Positions 33,095 to 42,221 of a stretch of 64,000 nt of DNA are shown here, piece after piece. Location: assembly GCA_016719815.1 (NCBI GenBank), contig JADJYK010000001.1, forward strand, positions 248,001-312,000, read 5' to 3'. The position numbers were made by a program, and so were the translations under genes. This stretch comes from Chitinophagaceae bacterium (GTDB lineage: Bacteria; Bacteroidota; Bacteroidia; Chitinophagales; Chitinophagaceae). Within the stretch, counting starts at the first letter, position 1, and each line of letters starts with the position of its first letter. The notes beneath the pieces are model-generated. The model was given only the letters and a program-made list of their open reading frames with translations, was not told the origin of the DNA and did no database searches.

Positions 33095-33733
33095 CTATTT
33101 AAGGAAATAACCCGCCGTAAACTGAACAGACCCCCACCTGTTATAAGCAGGTAGGTCTGGTCTAATCATACCTGCATCAGCTATAAACTGAATAAAGTAC
33201 TTTTTCCACTGCGTTTTAAGTCCAAAGGCGAGGCCAAAGTCCCATCTGTTGAAATCAGAGTGGTTGCCATTTAAAACAATGTCTCTTTTGCCCTTTTGAG
33301 TATTTCCAAAATTGTATAATTCATAATCCAGAGTACCTGCCAGGTGCATCGTTGTATAAATTCCTAATGATGGAAAGAACTGCAGTTCCCTTTTTTGTGA
33401 AATATTCTTTTCTGCAAGAAAATGAAATTGAAATGCTGAAACTTTATAATCGTTTGTGCCGAAGTAGTCTGGTTCTACCCAAGAAGATTCATTGTAGCTT
33501 TTCCGCAGAAAACTCAATTTGCCATTAAGCTGTACAGAGGATTTTGTTTTTTTTATTATTCCGACTGAACCGATAAAGCCTGTATTAGCAGTGTAGTTAT
33601 ATCCGCCAGTTTTGAGGCCACCCAAAAATGCTGGTCTCGACTGATTAATGCCCGCTTCTGCATAGTACCTAAGCTGAGAAAATGAGTTTACTACAATGCC
33701 AGAAAGGATAAGCAGGAAAAATATCTTTTTCAT
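33095..33733 (-). CDS. PorT-like outer-membrane beta-barrel protein
   Basis: A 212-residue protein with a signal peptide (IFFLLILSGIVVNSFSQ). The mature part is beta-rich with alternating aromatic residues (RYYAEAGINQ, FQFHFLAEKNISQKRELQFF, RWDFGLAFGLKTQWKKYFIQ) and ends in an aromatic-terminated strand (GSVQFTAGYFLK). This is the usual look of the small outer_membrane_beta-barrel_2 family in Bacteroidota. Cargo or role is unknown. It is convergent with the aminotransferase gene, 6 bases apart. Confidence 0.75.
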   Translation of the reverse strand: MKKIFFLLILSGIVVNSFSQLRYYAEAGINQSRPAFLGGLKTGGYNYTANTGFIGSVGIIKKTKSSVQLNGKLSFLRKSYNESSWVEPDYFGTNDYKVSAFQFHFLAEKNISQKRELQFFPSLGIYTTMHLAGTLDYELYNFGNTQKGKRDIVLNGNHSDFNRWDFGLAFGLKTQWKKYFIQFIADAGMIRPDLPAYNRWGSVQFTAGYFLK

Positions 33734-33773
33734 AAAATGAGTGACAACAAACTTTGGCTTACTCTTGCATTGA

Positions 33774-34490
33774 TTATTTAATTATCCCAAAAAGAAATGC
33801 CGCGGCCAAAGCCCCAATCACCGGCCCCGCAACCGGCACCCAGCTATAAGCCCAGTCACTGTCTCTCTTTCCGGGTATTGGCAAAAAGAAATGCGCAATG
33901 CGTGGGCCTAAATCTCTCGCCGGGTTTATGGCATAACCGGTTGGCCCGCCCAGCGAAAGGCCGATACCTAAAACAAGTAGTGCAACAGGCAAAGCATCTA
34001 AGGTACCTAACGATGAAACAGAAGGTGTAATAGACAATGCGCCAAACATCAGCACAAATGTACCGATGGCTTCTGTTACAAGATTATGAAATAGACTTCG
34101 TATGGGAGGTGCTGTACAAAAAATGGCTTTCTTCAAGTCGGCATTATCTGTTTCGGAAAAATGTTTGAAATAAGCCAGCCATACTAAAACGGCACCTGTT
34201 ATGGCTCCGCCAAATTGTGCCATTAAATAAGTTGGTACAAGTGATGCACTGAATTTATCTGTTGCTGCCAATGCAATCGTTACTGCCGGATTTAAATGAC
34301 CGCTGCCTCCTAATGCCACTGAGGTGTACACCCCAATAAAAACAGCCATTGCCCAGCCAAAGGTGATAACAATCCAGCCACTGTTCTGGCCATTGGTTTT
34401 ATTTAATACAACATTGGCTACCACGCCGCCGCCCATCAGGAACAAAAGGGCCATTCCGATAAATTCACCAGCAAAAGGGGACATAAGCAA
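33774..34490 (-). CDS. glpF: Glycerol facilitator (MIP/aquaporin family)
   Basis: A 238-residue six-helix channel of the MIP family. Both half-helix motifs are present: GHLNPAVTIAL and GYAINPARDLGPR. The aspartate after the second NPAR is the aquaglyceroporin signature, so glycerol is the likely substrate. Being third in a glpK-glpD-glpF run supports this: its start lies 5 bases from the glpD stop. Confidence 0.94.
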   Translation of the reverse strand: MLMSPFAGEFIGMALLFLMGGGVVANVVLNKTNGQNSGWIVITFGWAMAVFIGVYTSVALGGSGHLNPAVTIALAATDKFSASLVPTYLMAQFGGAITGAVLVWLAYFKHFSETDNADLKKAIFCTAPPIRSLFHNLVTEAIGTFVLMFGALSITPSVSSLGTLDALPVALLVLGIGLSLGGPTGYAINPARDLGPRIAHFFLPIPGKRDSDWAYSWVPVAGPVIGALAAAFLFGIIK

Positions 34491-34495
34491 TCGTT

Positions 34496-35971
34496 TTATT
34501 GAGGAAGATAGTTTTTGGCTATAGCGTTAAAGATATTAATTTGTTCTTGTATCCATATATCGTCTTTGCCTGTTATTTCCGCCATCATTTGGGCAACTTC
34601 CGGAGCTTTGGTAATAGCAATTCTGGTATCAAGCAGCAATTGCCGGGTTCTTCTCGAAAGAAAATCTTCAACAGTCATGCACATTTCTTTTTGCACCGCC
34701 TCTTTGATTAGTTTCTTGATTTCATCGTTTGTAAGATGGCTGATTTCTGATGGTATTACAGTTGCGGAAACCTCCAGCTTCAAATCTTTGGTAGTGCTGG
34801 TAATCTGCGACCGCATTTTTTCCGCAGCAAGGTTCACTGTGTCTTCTGCCATTTTTCTGTATGTCGTCCATTTGCCACCGGTAATTGTTATCATCTCCGA
34901 CTCTGATATACTTAGCTGGTGGTCTCTTGACAGGGCAGAGGTGATTTTTGATTTTCCTTTCACTAATGGCCGCAACCCGGCAAACATACTTTTTACATCA
35001 CTCAGTTGCGGGTCTTTGGTCAGGTAGCGACCAATATGTTTCAGAATGAAATCAATTTCTTCCTGAAACGGCACTGGTTCATCTGTTACAGTATCAACCA
35101 GCGTATCAGTTGTTCCCAGAACGATTTTATTGTGCCAGGGAACCGCAAACAGCACCCGGCCATCATCTGTTTTCGGAATCATTATGGCCGTATCACCCGG
35201 CAGAAACTCCTTATCAACCACTAAGTGTATGCCCTGGCTTGGGCTGATGATGCTTTTATGTTTGGGGTCGTCCATCCGCAACACTTCATCAGTGAATACT
35301 CCGGTTGCGTTTATCACCACTTTACTTTTTACCTCGTAGTCTTTTCCGGTGAAGTAGTCTTTTACCCAAACGCCACATACTTGCTGCTGCATTTTTAATA
35401 AACCGGTTACCGGAAAATAATTAAAAACCAAAGCGCCGTTTTTAGCAGCAGTTTGTGCCATACTGATGGCGAGCCGGGCATCATCAAACTGACCGTCGTG
35501 ATACAATACGCCGCCGGTCAATTCTTTGGGGTCGAGGGTAGGAGCAAGGTTTAGTGTTTCTTCTTTTGATAATAACTGTGAAGGTCCAAGACCAAGACTG
35601 CCGGCCATCCAGTCATATATCTTAAGGCCGATACCATAGAATGGTTTCTCCCACCATTTATAATTTGGAACAACGAATTTTTGATTGTGAACGAGGTGCG
35701 GTGCATTCTGCAGTAATAATCCTCTTTCTTTCAAAGCTTCCATTACCAGTTTAATGTTGCCTTGCTGCAGGTAACGTACACCGCCATGCACCAATTTAGT
35801 GCTGCGGGACGAAGTACCTTTGGCAAAATCAGATTTCTCAAACAGTGCTGTTTTATATCCTCTTGTTGCTGCATCGATGGCAACACCCAAACCAGTGGAT
35901 CCTCCGCCAATGATACAAATGTCGAATTCAGTTGTTTCGATGAGTTGTTTTATAAATAATGACCGGTTCAT
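34496..35971 (-). CDS. glpD: Glycerol-3-phosphate dehydrogenase/oxidase
   Basis: Membrane-associated FAD enzyme that oxidises glycerol-3-phosphate to dihydroxyacetone phosphate and feeds electrons to quinone. The N-terminal FAD fold is FDICIIGGGSTGLGVAIDAA, and GTSSRSTKLVHGGVRYLQQG, PSQGIHLVVD, FAVPWHNKIVLGTTDT and ITGGKWTTYRKMAEDTV follow. The C-terminal domain ends MTVEDFLSRRTRQLLLDTR. At 491 residues it seems short: the stretch between KWTTYRK and MTVEDF lacks about 30 residues that family members usually have. Otherwise the frame is intact. Confidence 0.95.
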   Translation of the reverse strand: MNRSLFIKQLIETTEFDICIIGGGSTGLGVAIDAATRGYKTALFEKSDFAKGTSSRSTKLVHGGVRYLQQGNIKLVMEALKERGLLLQNAPHLVHNQKFVVPNYKWWEKPFYGIGLKIYDWMAGSLGLGPSQLLSKEETLNLAPTLDPKELTGGVLYHDGQFDDARLAISMAQTAAKNGALVFNYFPVTGLLKMQQQVCGVWVKDYFTGKDYEVKSKVVINATGVFTDEVLRMDDPKHKSIISPSQGIHLVVDKEFLPGDTAIMIPKTDDGRVLFAVPWHNKIVLGTTDTLVDTVTDEPVPFQEEIDFILKHIGRYLTKDPQLSDVKSMFAGLRPLVKGKSKITSALSRDHQLSISESEMITITGGKWTTYRKMAEDTVNLAAEKMRSQITSTTKDLKLEVSATVIPSEISHLTNDEIKKLIKEAVQKEMCMTVEDFLSRRTRQLLLDTRIAITKAPEVAQMMAEITGKDDIWIQEQINIFNAIAKNYLPQ

Positions 35972-36028
35972 ATAAGAATGATGAATTGGTAGGTTTGCAG
36001 GAAGTCGGTTCTGGATGACATAATCTTC

Positions 36029-37525
36029 TCATTCATTATCAGCCCATGCAATGGCCGCATTTACTGCCCTTTGCCAGCCCTTCAATAGTTCGGATTGCTT
36101 GTCGGCATCCATTACTGGTGAAAAGGACTTTTCTGCCTGCCACTGTTGTTGTATCTCGTCAATATTCTTCCAGTATCCAACAGCCAGCCCGGCAAGGTAT
36201 GCGGCACCTAAGGCTGTTGTTTCAGTGATTTTTGGTCTTACCACATTACAATTCAGCATATCACTCTGAAACTGCATCAACTGGTTATTAACTGTTGCTC
36301 CGCCATCGACCCGCAATTCTTTTATTTGAATACCTGCATCTGCTTCCATAGATGTAAGTACGTCATATGTCTGATAGGCGATGCTTTCTAAAGAAGCTTT
36401 AGCTATATGTGCTGCGTTGCTTCCACGGGTAAGGCCAAAAATACTTCCCCGTGCATGCTGGTTCCAGTGCGGGGCACCCAATCCGGCAAATGCAGGAACT
36501 ACATATACTCCGCCATTATCTGTTACCGTTGCAGCCAGTTCTTCCACTTCAGCAGAACTGCGGATGAATTTTAATTCATCTCTCAGCCATTGCACTACAG
36601 CTCCGCCAATAAATACACTTCCTTCTAAGGCATATTCTGTTTTGCCATCTATTTGCCAGGCAATTGTAGTAAGCAGGTTGTTTTTTGAAAGTATAGCTTT
36701 TTCTCCTGTATTCATCAGCATAAAGCAACCGGTGCCGTAAGTGTTCTTCACCATGCCGGGTTGAGTACACATTTGTCCAAACAAGGCAGATTGCTGGTCA
36801 CCGGCAATGCCGGCAATAGGAATGCGGGAATCGGGAATGATATTTCCTGTAACGCCAAATACTTTGCTGCTGGGTTTAACTTCAGGTAATACCGAAGCAG
36901 GAATATTGAACAACTTAAGCAATTCTTCATCCCACTGCAGGCTGTGAATGTTGAAGAGCATTGTTCTTGAAGCATTAGAGACATCAGTTACATGCACTTC
37001 ACCATTGGTCAGTTTCCATGTGAGCCAGGAGTCGATAGTGCCAAAAGCCAGTTCTCCTTTTTCTGCTTTTTCTCTTGCTCCGGTTACATTGTCCAGTATC
37101 CATTTCAGCTTGGTAGCAGAGAAATATGCATCTATGATTAACCCGGTTTTTTGCTGAACAACAGATGCATTACCCGCCGCTTTTAATTCATCGCAGTAAG
37201 TGGCGGTGCGTCTGTCTTGCCACACAATAGCATTGTAAACAGGCAGGCCGGTAGTTCTGTCCCACACAACAGTAGTTTCCCGCTGGTTGGTAATGCCTAT
37301 TGCTGCAATCTGTTTCATATTAATCCCGGCTTTGGCCACAGCTTCGGCCATAGTGCCAAACTGTGTAGCCCAGATTTCTTCCGCATTATGTTCTACCCAA
37401 CCTGGCTGAGGATAGATTTGTGTAAATTCTTTTTGTGCCAAACTGATTATTGTTCCGTGCTTATCGAAGACAAGACTACGGCTGCTGGTAGTGCCCTGGT
37501 CCAGGGCAAGAATGTAGTATGACAT
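36029..37525 (-). CDS. glpK: Glycerol kinase
   Basis: FGGY-family kinase that phosphorylates glycerol to glycerol-3-phosphate, trapping it in the cytoplasm. Signatures are ILALDQGTTSSRSLVFDKHG, TNQRETTVVWDRTTGLPVYN and AIVWQDRRTATYCDEL, IAGDQQSALFGQMCTQPGMV, YGTGCFMLMNTGEKAI and RVDGGATVNNQLMQFQSDML. 498 residues is standard. It is the first gene of the glpK-glpD-glpF operon, 57 bases before glpD. No dedicated regulator gene (GlpR) is visible here. Confidence 0.97.
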   Translation of the reverse strand: MSYYILALDQGTTSSRSLVFDKHGTIISLAQKEFTQIYPQPGWVEHNAEEIWATQFGTMAEAVAKAGINMKQIAAIGITNQRETTVVWDRTTGLPVYNAIVWQDRRTATYCDELKAAGNASVVQQKTGLIIDAYFSATKLKWILDNVTGAREKAEKGELAFGTIDSWLTWKLTNGEVHVTDVSNASRTMLFNIHSLQWDEELLKLFNIPASVLPEVKPSSKVFGVTGNIIPDSRIPIAGIAGDQQSALFGQMCTQPGMVKNTYGTGCFMLMNTGEKAILSKNNLLTTIAWQIDGKTEYALEGSVFIGGAVVQWLRDELKFIRSSAEVEELAATVTDNGGVYVVPAFAGLGAPHWNQHARGSIFGLTRGSNAAHIAKASLESIAYQTYDVLTSMEADAGIQIKELRVDGGATVNNQLMQFQSDMLNCNVVRPKITETTALGAAYLAGLAVGYWKNIDEIQQQWQAEKSFSPVMDADKQSELLKGWQRAVNAAIAWADNE

Positions 37526-37609
37526 GCAATCTTTATTTAAGGAGAAAGGTAAAGAAAATGAAAACAGCTTACATCAGCAGTGTAAGTAAAAGATAGTTTT
37601 AAGGGCTTA

Positions 37610-38140
37610 TTAAAACACTATCCGGAAGCTTCCAAAAATGCCAAATGTTTTATCCCCTGTTTTAAGAAGGGTTGAGGGTAAAACTCTCCATACGAGATCA
37701 ATTCTAAATACTCTGAAGATATTATCAACACCAGTACCTAGTTCAAGATAAGTTTTATCATCCAGTGATTGAAAATTGTGCCCCTGTTTGAAATTAAAAC
37801 TTCTATTTTCGGAAGTCAGGCTACCCCATAATGCTTTTGCAGTCCACAGTTGTCGTAGCTTAAGCTTAGGGAAAAACCGGAAAACACCTCTGCCAATGTT
37901 GTGCTCGATATTGACACCCGCATATTTATCATGTATAAACTCCCATCGGTTCATCATATTAAACGCATAGGTGTTGTAATAATACAATTCATTGCCCGGG
38001 GCTACATCAAGCAGCATATATGGTAAAGTACCAAATGTTTTGCCTCCATATATGCGCCACGACAAACTGCCGAATGGCGGGAGCTTTGTATATTCAGAAA
38101 TACTGGCTGAAAGCTTTACATAGTCATAACTACTTTTCAA
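37610..38140 (-). CDS. DUF5686 outer-membrane protein, C-terminal part (frameshifted)
   Basis: C-terminal barrel end of the gene that starts at 40113. It begins in genuine sequence KSSYDYVKLSASISEYTKLP, contains LRQLWTAKALWGSLTSENRS and ends DKTFGIFGSFRIVF, an aromatic-terminated beta strand typical of the family. One base missing near 38279-38282 separates it from the N-terminal piece; between them the correct frame continues through ERFLENHFYRTSLGSSYPIG. Confidence 0.82.
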   Translation of the reverse strand: MKSSYDYVKLSASISEYTKLPPFGSLSWRIYGGKTFGTLPYMLLDVAPGNELYYYNTYAFNMMNRWEFIHDKYAGVNIEHNIGRGVFRFFPKLKLRQLWTAKALWGSLTSENRSFNFKQGHNFQSLDDKTYLELGTGVDNIFRVFRIDLVWRVLPSTLLKTGDKTFGIFGSFRIVF

Positions 38141-38166
38141 TACACCTGAAAATCCTTTGGTTATGT

Positions 38167-40113
38167 TTATCTCACCAATCGGGTAACTGCTGCCAAGACT
38201 TGTTCTGTAAAAATGATTTTCAAGGAAGCGTTCCAGCCAGGCAAAGCGGATACGAAGTGATACTTCAAAATCTGTAAACGGCCTTCCGAACCTCCGGTAC
38301 TGAAAGAATCAGCCGGAACAAGGTTTCGCAATGTGTCATACGATTTATGTACAATGGTTATTTTGTTTGACATCCACGGCAACACTTCGCCAAATATTTC
38401 AAACCGTTTTTCTTCGACCTTCATGTTTTTAACTGGAATACCCTTTTTGCGAATGGCAAGTGAGAATATGTTGTCTTGTGATACTTCCCCATAATAGTTT
38501 TGTCCCCAGTCAAGGTCGTTGGTATAAGAAGCATACAAAAACATCCGGGGATCTTTCTTAGGCAGATAAAAGGCTTCAGCCATTCCCTTTATTTTTTTAT
38601 CGCCAAATCCATAAGCAAGGTAGCTGTGCAGTTTTAACTTTCTGTTGAAATACTTGTTCGTACCAAGGTCAAACCGGACCCTTAACCCTTCCCACCCGTT
38701 TGACGAAATCCAGTTCATCCAGGGACCAATCTCATAATTACCGATATCCTTATAACCGGTGCCAATAAATGTGATTGTTTTGGTAAAACGCTGAAATGCC
38801 GGTGCCATTGTCAGCGTATCTATCATGCGAACAATACCACTTTCGGTTTTGCTTAGAGGCTCATGCCGTTCTTTTTCCCAGTATTCCCTGGTTTTTTCTG
38901 TGGCAGTGGACAGAGTTATTATTTCCTCATTCTTTTTATTCTTTCCAAGTTCAGCGGTTACGGAACTGTCGTTAACCAGAATGTTTGCATAGGTGGTTGT
39001 TTTCCGGCCTATGAATCCAAGACTTTCTTTGCCCGCCGGAGATACATTGATGACGAATTTATCTTTATGTAAAAACCAGGTACTGTCGTCAAAGGGTTTG
39101 TACTCCTGAATAAGGCTCAGGCTTTCAACAAAGTTTATGTCAGCTTCTTTACTAAGGCGGAGGTTCATTTTCTGAATGGCGTAAGTGCCGGCATGCACCC
39201 AGCAGTCACCTTCAAACATATCGCCACCTTTTCTTCTTGGTGTAAAAACAAGATGGAAGAAACGCTGAGACGATACTAACTGCGTATCAATTATTTTGTA
39301 ATTATAATAATAATCGCCATTGTCGCTGGCAGGGCTTACAAACTGTTTGTCCAGGACCGGGATAAAATTATTGTACACATTAACCACCTGGTCGGTTCCT
39401 CCAAGAAATTTCAGGAAGCTTTCATTTTTTACTCCGTTTGTATTGGCGGCTTTTATTATCTCCCTTCTTCGTTTTGGGTTTTTCTGGTAATAATAGTCAG
39501 AAATAACCTCGGTTAAATATGCAGGGAGGTATTTACTTCCTTCAGAAGAATCAATGTTTTTGTTTATTAAGTCGCTAACGGGTTTCAGTGGTTTAAAGTT
39601 CCCAACTCTCTTCAGGTTTAGGTTTTTTAAATCAATTTCAAGTTTGTTGTATAACTCATAGGAGAAGTTACTAAAACGATAAGGATTGTTTTCTTCTTTG
39701 TGTTGCACAATTTTTTTCCATACAAGTAAGCCTTTATTGACTTTGACCTTTACAACCGCCCTCTCCATAAAAGAAGCCTGCTCCAGTTTTATTTCTACAT
39801 ATTGTGAATCGGTTAATTTATCAAGCAGTATGTAATATGGACGATAACCAGCGCAGGTTATCACCAGGGTGTCGCCTGATTTTATCTTAAGTATCCTTAT
39901 TGCAAACATGCCGGCAGAATCGCTGTAGGTGCCGGAAGCTGTTTTAGCCTGTATGACCGAAGCAAAAGGAACAGGTTCTTCGTTTTGCTTGTCTGTAATA
40001 CGGCCATTAATCACCCAAACCTGTGACAAAGCGTTGAAAGATATTATTAATAACAGGAAAAGAAACCAGGTTTTGTATCTGTAAGGAGGAAGCATAACGC
40101 CGTAAAAATACAA
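38167..40113 (-). CDS. DUF5686/carboxypeptidase-like regulatory domain outer-membrane protein, N-terminal part (frameshifted)
   Basis: Large outer-membrane protein of the DUF5686 family. After a signal segment (WFLFLLLIISFNALSQ) comes a carboxypeptidase D regulatory-like beta-sandwich (VWVINGRITDKQNEEPVPFA), also seen in TonB receptors. The DUF5686 region follows with RFSNFSYELYNKLEIDL, YYYQKNPKRRREIIKAANTN and EGDCWVHAGTYAIQKMNLRL, and then barrel strands (LHSYLAYGFGDKKIKGMAEA). The start may be ATG 40095. The frame ends after GGSEGR, where one base is missing. The joined length is about 830 residues. Its function is unknown. Confidence 0.85.
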   Translation of the reverse strand: MYFYGVMLPPYRYKTWFLFLLLIISFNALSQVWVINGRITDKQNEEPVPFASVIQAKTASGTYSDSAGMFAIRILKIKSGDTLVITCAGYRPYYILLDKLTDSQYVEIKLEQASFMERAVVKVKVNKGLLVWKKIVQHKEENNPYRFSNFSYELYNKLEIDLKNLNLKRVGNFKPLKPVSDLINKNIDSSEGSKYLPAYLTEVISDYYYQKNPKRRREIIKAANTNGVKNESFLKFLGGTDQVVNVYNNFIPVLDKQFVSPASDNGDYYYNYKIIDTQLVSSQRFFHLVFTPRRKGGDMFEGDCWVHAGTYAIQKMNLRLSKEADINFVESLSLIQEYKPFDDSTWFLHKDKFVINVSPAGKESLGFIGRKTTTYANILVNDSSVTAELGKNKKNEEIITLSTATEKTREYWEKERHEPLSKTESGIVRMIDTLTMAPAFQRFTKTITFIGTGYKDIGNYEIGPWMNWISSNGWEGLRVRFDLGTNKYFNRKLKLHSYLAYGFGDKKIKGMAEAFYLPKKDPRMFLYASYTNDLDWGQNYYGEVSQDNIFSLAIRKKGIPVKNMKVEEKRFEIFGEVLPWMSNKITIVHKSYDTLRNLVPADSFSTGGSEGRLQILKYHFVSALPGWNASLKIIFTEQVLAAVTRLVR

Positions 40114-40224
40114 TCAGAACTTCGTATTGATAATGTTAAAATCATATTAAGACATATTCAGTCCACAAAGTTTATTTGCAATTGTTGAAAATGATATTTT
40201 ACTTTGCATTTCAAAGTGCTTTTT

Positions 40225-40863
40225 ATGGATGTTCAAAACCAGCCTTCCGGAAGTTTACAGGATATAAAAGACATACGCCGCATTATGGAGCGGTCGAGCC
40301 GTTTTCTTTCACTCAGCGGATTGAGTGGCGTTGCTGCAGGTGTGTGTGCCATTGCAGGAGCAGTGGTGGGTAACAGTATGCTGAAGGGTTATTATGGAAC
40401 CTACGATAGCCAGGGTTTTTTCTCGGGTGATGATTTCAGCAAATTAAAAATAAAATTACTTGGTGTTGCCGCCATTGTATTTGCAGTTGCCTTTATATCT
40501 TCTTACTATTTTACGTGGCGTAAAGCAAAAAAGCAGGGTGTGCCAATGTGGGATCACACATCCCGCAGGCTTGCCTGGAACATGATGGTACCACTAATTA
40601 CGGGTGCTGCGTTTATTTTGTGCATGCTGCGCTATGATGTGTGGATGTTTGTGGCGCCGGCAAGTCTTGTCTTTTATGGACTGGCACTGGTTAATGCCAG
40701 TAAATATACTTTGTCCGATATCCGTTATCTTGGTTATTGCGAAATTTTGCTGGGCTTACTTAATATGCTGTTTATAGGATATGGGCTTTGGTTTTGGGCC
40801 ATTGGCTTTGGCGCTCTGCATATTATTTATGGGGTGTTGATGTGGCATAAATACGAGAGATAA
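40225..40863 (+). CDS. Multi-pass integral membrane protein
   Basis: A 212-residue protein with about five or six predicted helices (SLSGLSGVAAGVCAIAGAVV, LGVAAIVFAVAFISSYYF, WMFVAPASLVFYGLALVNAS, ILLGLLNMLFIGYGLWFWAI). A polar N-terminus (SLQDIKDIRRIMERSSRFLS) precedes the first helix. The start is ATG 40225, not the earlier in-frame ATG. It is followed 39 bases later by a winged-helix regulator, then the creD cluster. The three are often found together in Bacteroidota, so a shared envelope-related role is plausible. Confidence 0.75.
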   Translation: MDVQNQPSGSLQDIKDIRRIMERSSRFLSLSGLSGVAAGVCAIAGAVVGNSMLKGYYGTYDSQGFFSGDDFSKLKIKLLGVAAIVFAVAFISSYYFTWRKAKKQGVPMWDHTSRRLAWNMMVPLITGAAFILCMLRYDVWMFVAPASLVFYGLALVNASKYTLSDIRYLGYCEILLGLLNMLFIGYGLWFWAIGFGALHIIYGVLMWHKYER

Positions 40864-40902
40864 TTCTATTGAGTAAAAAAATCTCCTTTGGAGAACAGGG
40901 GT

Positions 40903-41202
40903 ATGAAGAATCCGATTACAGGTTTAAATAAAATTTTTGACAACCGCATTCGCCTGGGTGTAATGAGTGTATTGATGGTGAATGATGAAATCAGCTTTAA
41001 TGACTTAAAGCAATTGCTGGAAGTTACAGACGGTAACCTGGCCACACACCTGGTTACACTGGAGGGAAATGGCTTTATCAAAGTACACAAAGGGTTTATT
41101 GGCAGAAAAACCAATACAACCTATTCCATCACTAAGGCGGGAGAGAAATCTTTTACCGACCATGTGGCAGCATTGGAAAATATGATTAGGGGCATGAAAT
41201 AA
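40903..41202 (+). CDS. Winged-helix transcriptional regulator
   Basis: A 99-residue DNA-binding protein with a single winged-helix domain: NPITGLNKIFDNRIRLGVMS, then DEISFNDLKQLLEVTDGNLA (recognition helix) and the wing GFIGRKTNTTYSITKAGEKS. It is like the HTH_34/MarR-type regulators that accompany creD genes in Bacteroidota. The start is ATG 40903, directly after a degenerate G/C repeat. It likely controls its own cluster (inference). Confidence 0.85.
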   Translation: MKNPITGLNKIFDNRIRLGVMSVLMVNDEISFNDLKQLLEVTDGNLATHLVTLEGNGFIKVHKGFIGRKTNTTYSITKAGEKSFTDHVAALENMIRGMK

Positions 41203-41256
41203 TTTTTTTTGTATTTATACTTTGAAAAACAAAGTACTTTTTAAATATAATAATTT

Positions 41257-41700
41257 ATGATTTTTTTTTTACACACACTTAAGACATGGTTCATCGCAGT
41301 TATGATAACTGATATGATATTTGTTTTCACTAATGTTGTGGAGGACTTTAATATTCTTCATATTGGGGTCGCTGATTTAATTTGGGTATCTTTTGTTATT
41401 TACATATTTGGATCATTCAGTTCTCTGCCAACACTTCTTATAGCTTTCTTTTTCTTGACAATTCTTAATGATTTAAATATTTCGATAACAGAGAAGGCTT
41501 TTTTGTGGTTTCTGCTCGTATTTATTTCGGTTCTGCTCACAATTTTTATTTACGGATTCTTAATTGATAACACACTAGTAAGACCTGAAGATTTAGTTGA
41601 AATGTGGCCAATATTTCCTGGCGCATTCTTAGCAGTATCCTTCCGACTAAATAATTTTTTCAATCTAATACATAAAACACAAGACGATGGAAACTTTTGA
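41257..41700 (+). CDS. Hypothetical membrane protein, AT-rich
   Basis: A 147-residue protein with about four hydrophobic helices (TWFIAVMITDMIFVFTNVV, IWVSFVIYIFGSFSSLPTLL, FLWFLLVFISVLLTIFIYGF). I do not recognise it. Its DNA is noticeably more AT-rich than its neighbours and it sits between the regulator and creD, where similar clusters usually have no extra gene. That hints at later acquisition, but the base-composition difference was judged by eye. It ends 21 bases before the creD start. Confidence 0.6.
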   Translation: MIFFLHTLKTWFIAVMITDMIFVFTNVVEDFNILHIGVADLIWVSFVIYIFGSFSSLPTLLIAFFFLTILNDLNISITEKAFLWFLLVFISVLLTIFIYGFLIDNTLVRPEDLVEMWPIFPGAFLAVSFRLNNFFNLIHKTQDDGNF

Positions 41701-41721
41701 AACAATCAAGAGTCCTCACCC

Positions 41722-42153
41722 ATGTGGGATAAGGGCAAACTGTTTATTAAGGCAATCATCATTTTTATTATGGCCTTGCTGCTTTGGGTACCTACTTATT
41801 TTATTATGAACATAGTTAAAGAAAGAGAAGGGCGCCAGAAGGAAGCAATTGCTGACATCAGCAGTAAGTGGGCAGAAAAGCAAGTGATTACCGGCCCATT
41901 GCTGATGATACCCTACCGTACACCGATAACAGATGAGAAAGGGCAGCAAGCATGGATACGGCACAACGCCTATTTTATGGCCGATAAGCTGGATATTAGC
42001 TCGGTAGTTTTTCCGGAAAAAAGGAAGAGAGGCATATACGAAGTGGCCGTTTATAAAACTGATTTAAGAATTACAGGTTTATTTAACGCCGTTCAATGGC
42101 AGAAACTGAATGTTCCGGCAGAAAATATTTTATGGAATGAGTCGCTGCTCTAA
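41722..42153 (+). CDS. creD: Cell envelope integrity protein CreD, N-terminal part (frameshifted)
   Basis: N-terminal part of CreD, an inner-membrane protein (CET family) whose over-production changes colicin tolerance and envelope stability in E. coli. The transmembrane start is LFIKAIIIFIMALLLWVPTY, and the periplasmic part has VKEREGRQKEAIADISSKWA and ITGPLLMIPYRTP. The frame stops at ESLL followed by two stop codons. A single missing base near 42151-42154 accounts for this; the next frame continues IKVQDQLKGINEDIRVSWND, with no separate start. Confidence 0.9.
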   Translation: MWDKGKLFIKAIIIFIMALLLWVPTYFIMNIVKEREGRQKEAIADISSKWAEKQVITGPLLMIPYRTPITDEKGQQAWIRHNAYFMADKLDISSVVFPEKRKRGIYEVAVYKTDLRITGLFNAVQWQKLNVPAENILWNESLL

Positions 42154-42221
42154 TAAAAGTTCAGGACCAGCTAAAAGGGATTAATGAAGACATCCGTGTA
42201 AGCTGGAATGATAGCTTCCTG

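Noticed and set aside
33120..33165. Palindrome-like sequence similar to intergenic hairpins (CACCTGTTATAAGCAGGTAG)
   Set aside because: It lies inside the barrel gene and encodes ordinary barrel residues (DLPAYNRWGSV), so it need not be a separate element.
36381..36740. Plus-strand frame inside glpK
   Set aside because: Antisense to conserved FGGY kinase sequence, no start signal or domain.
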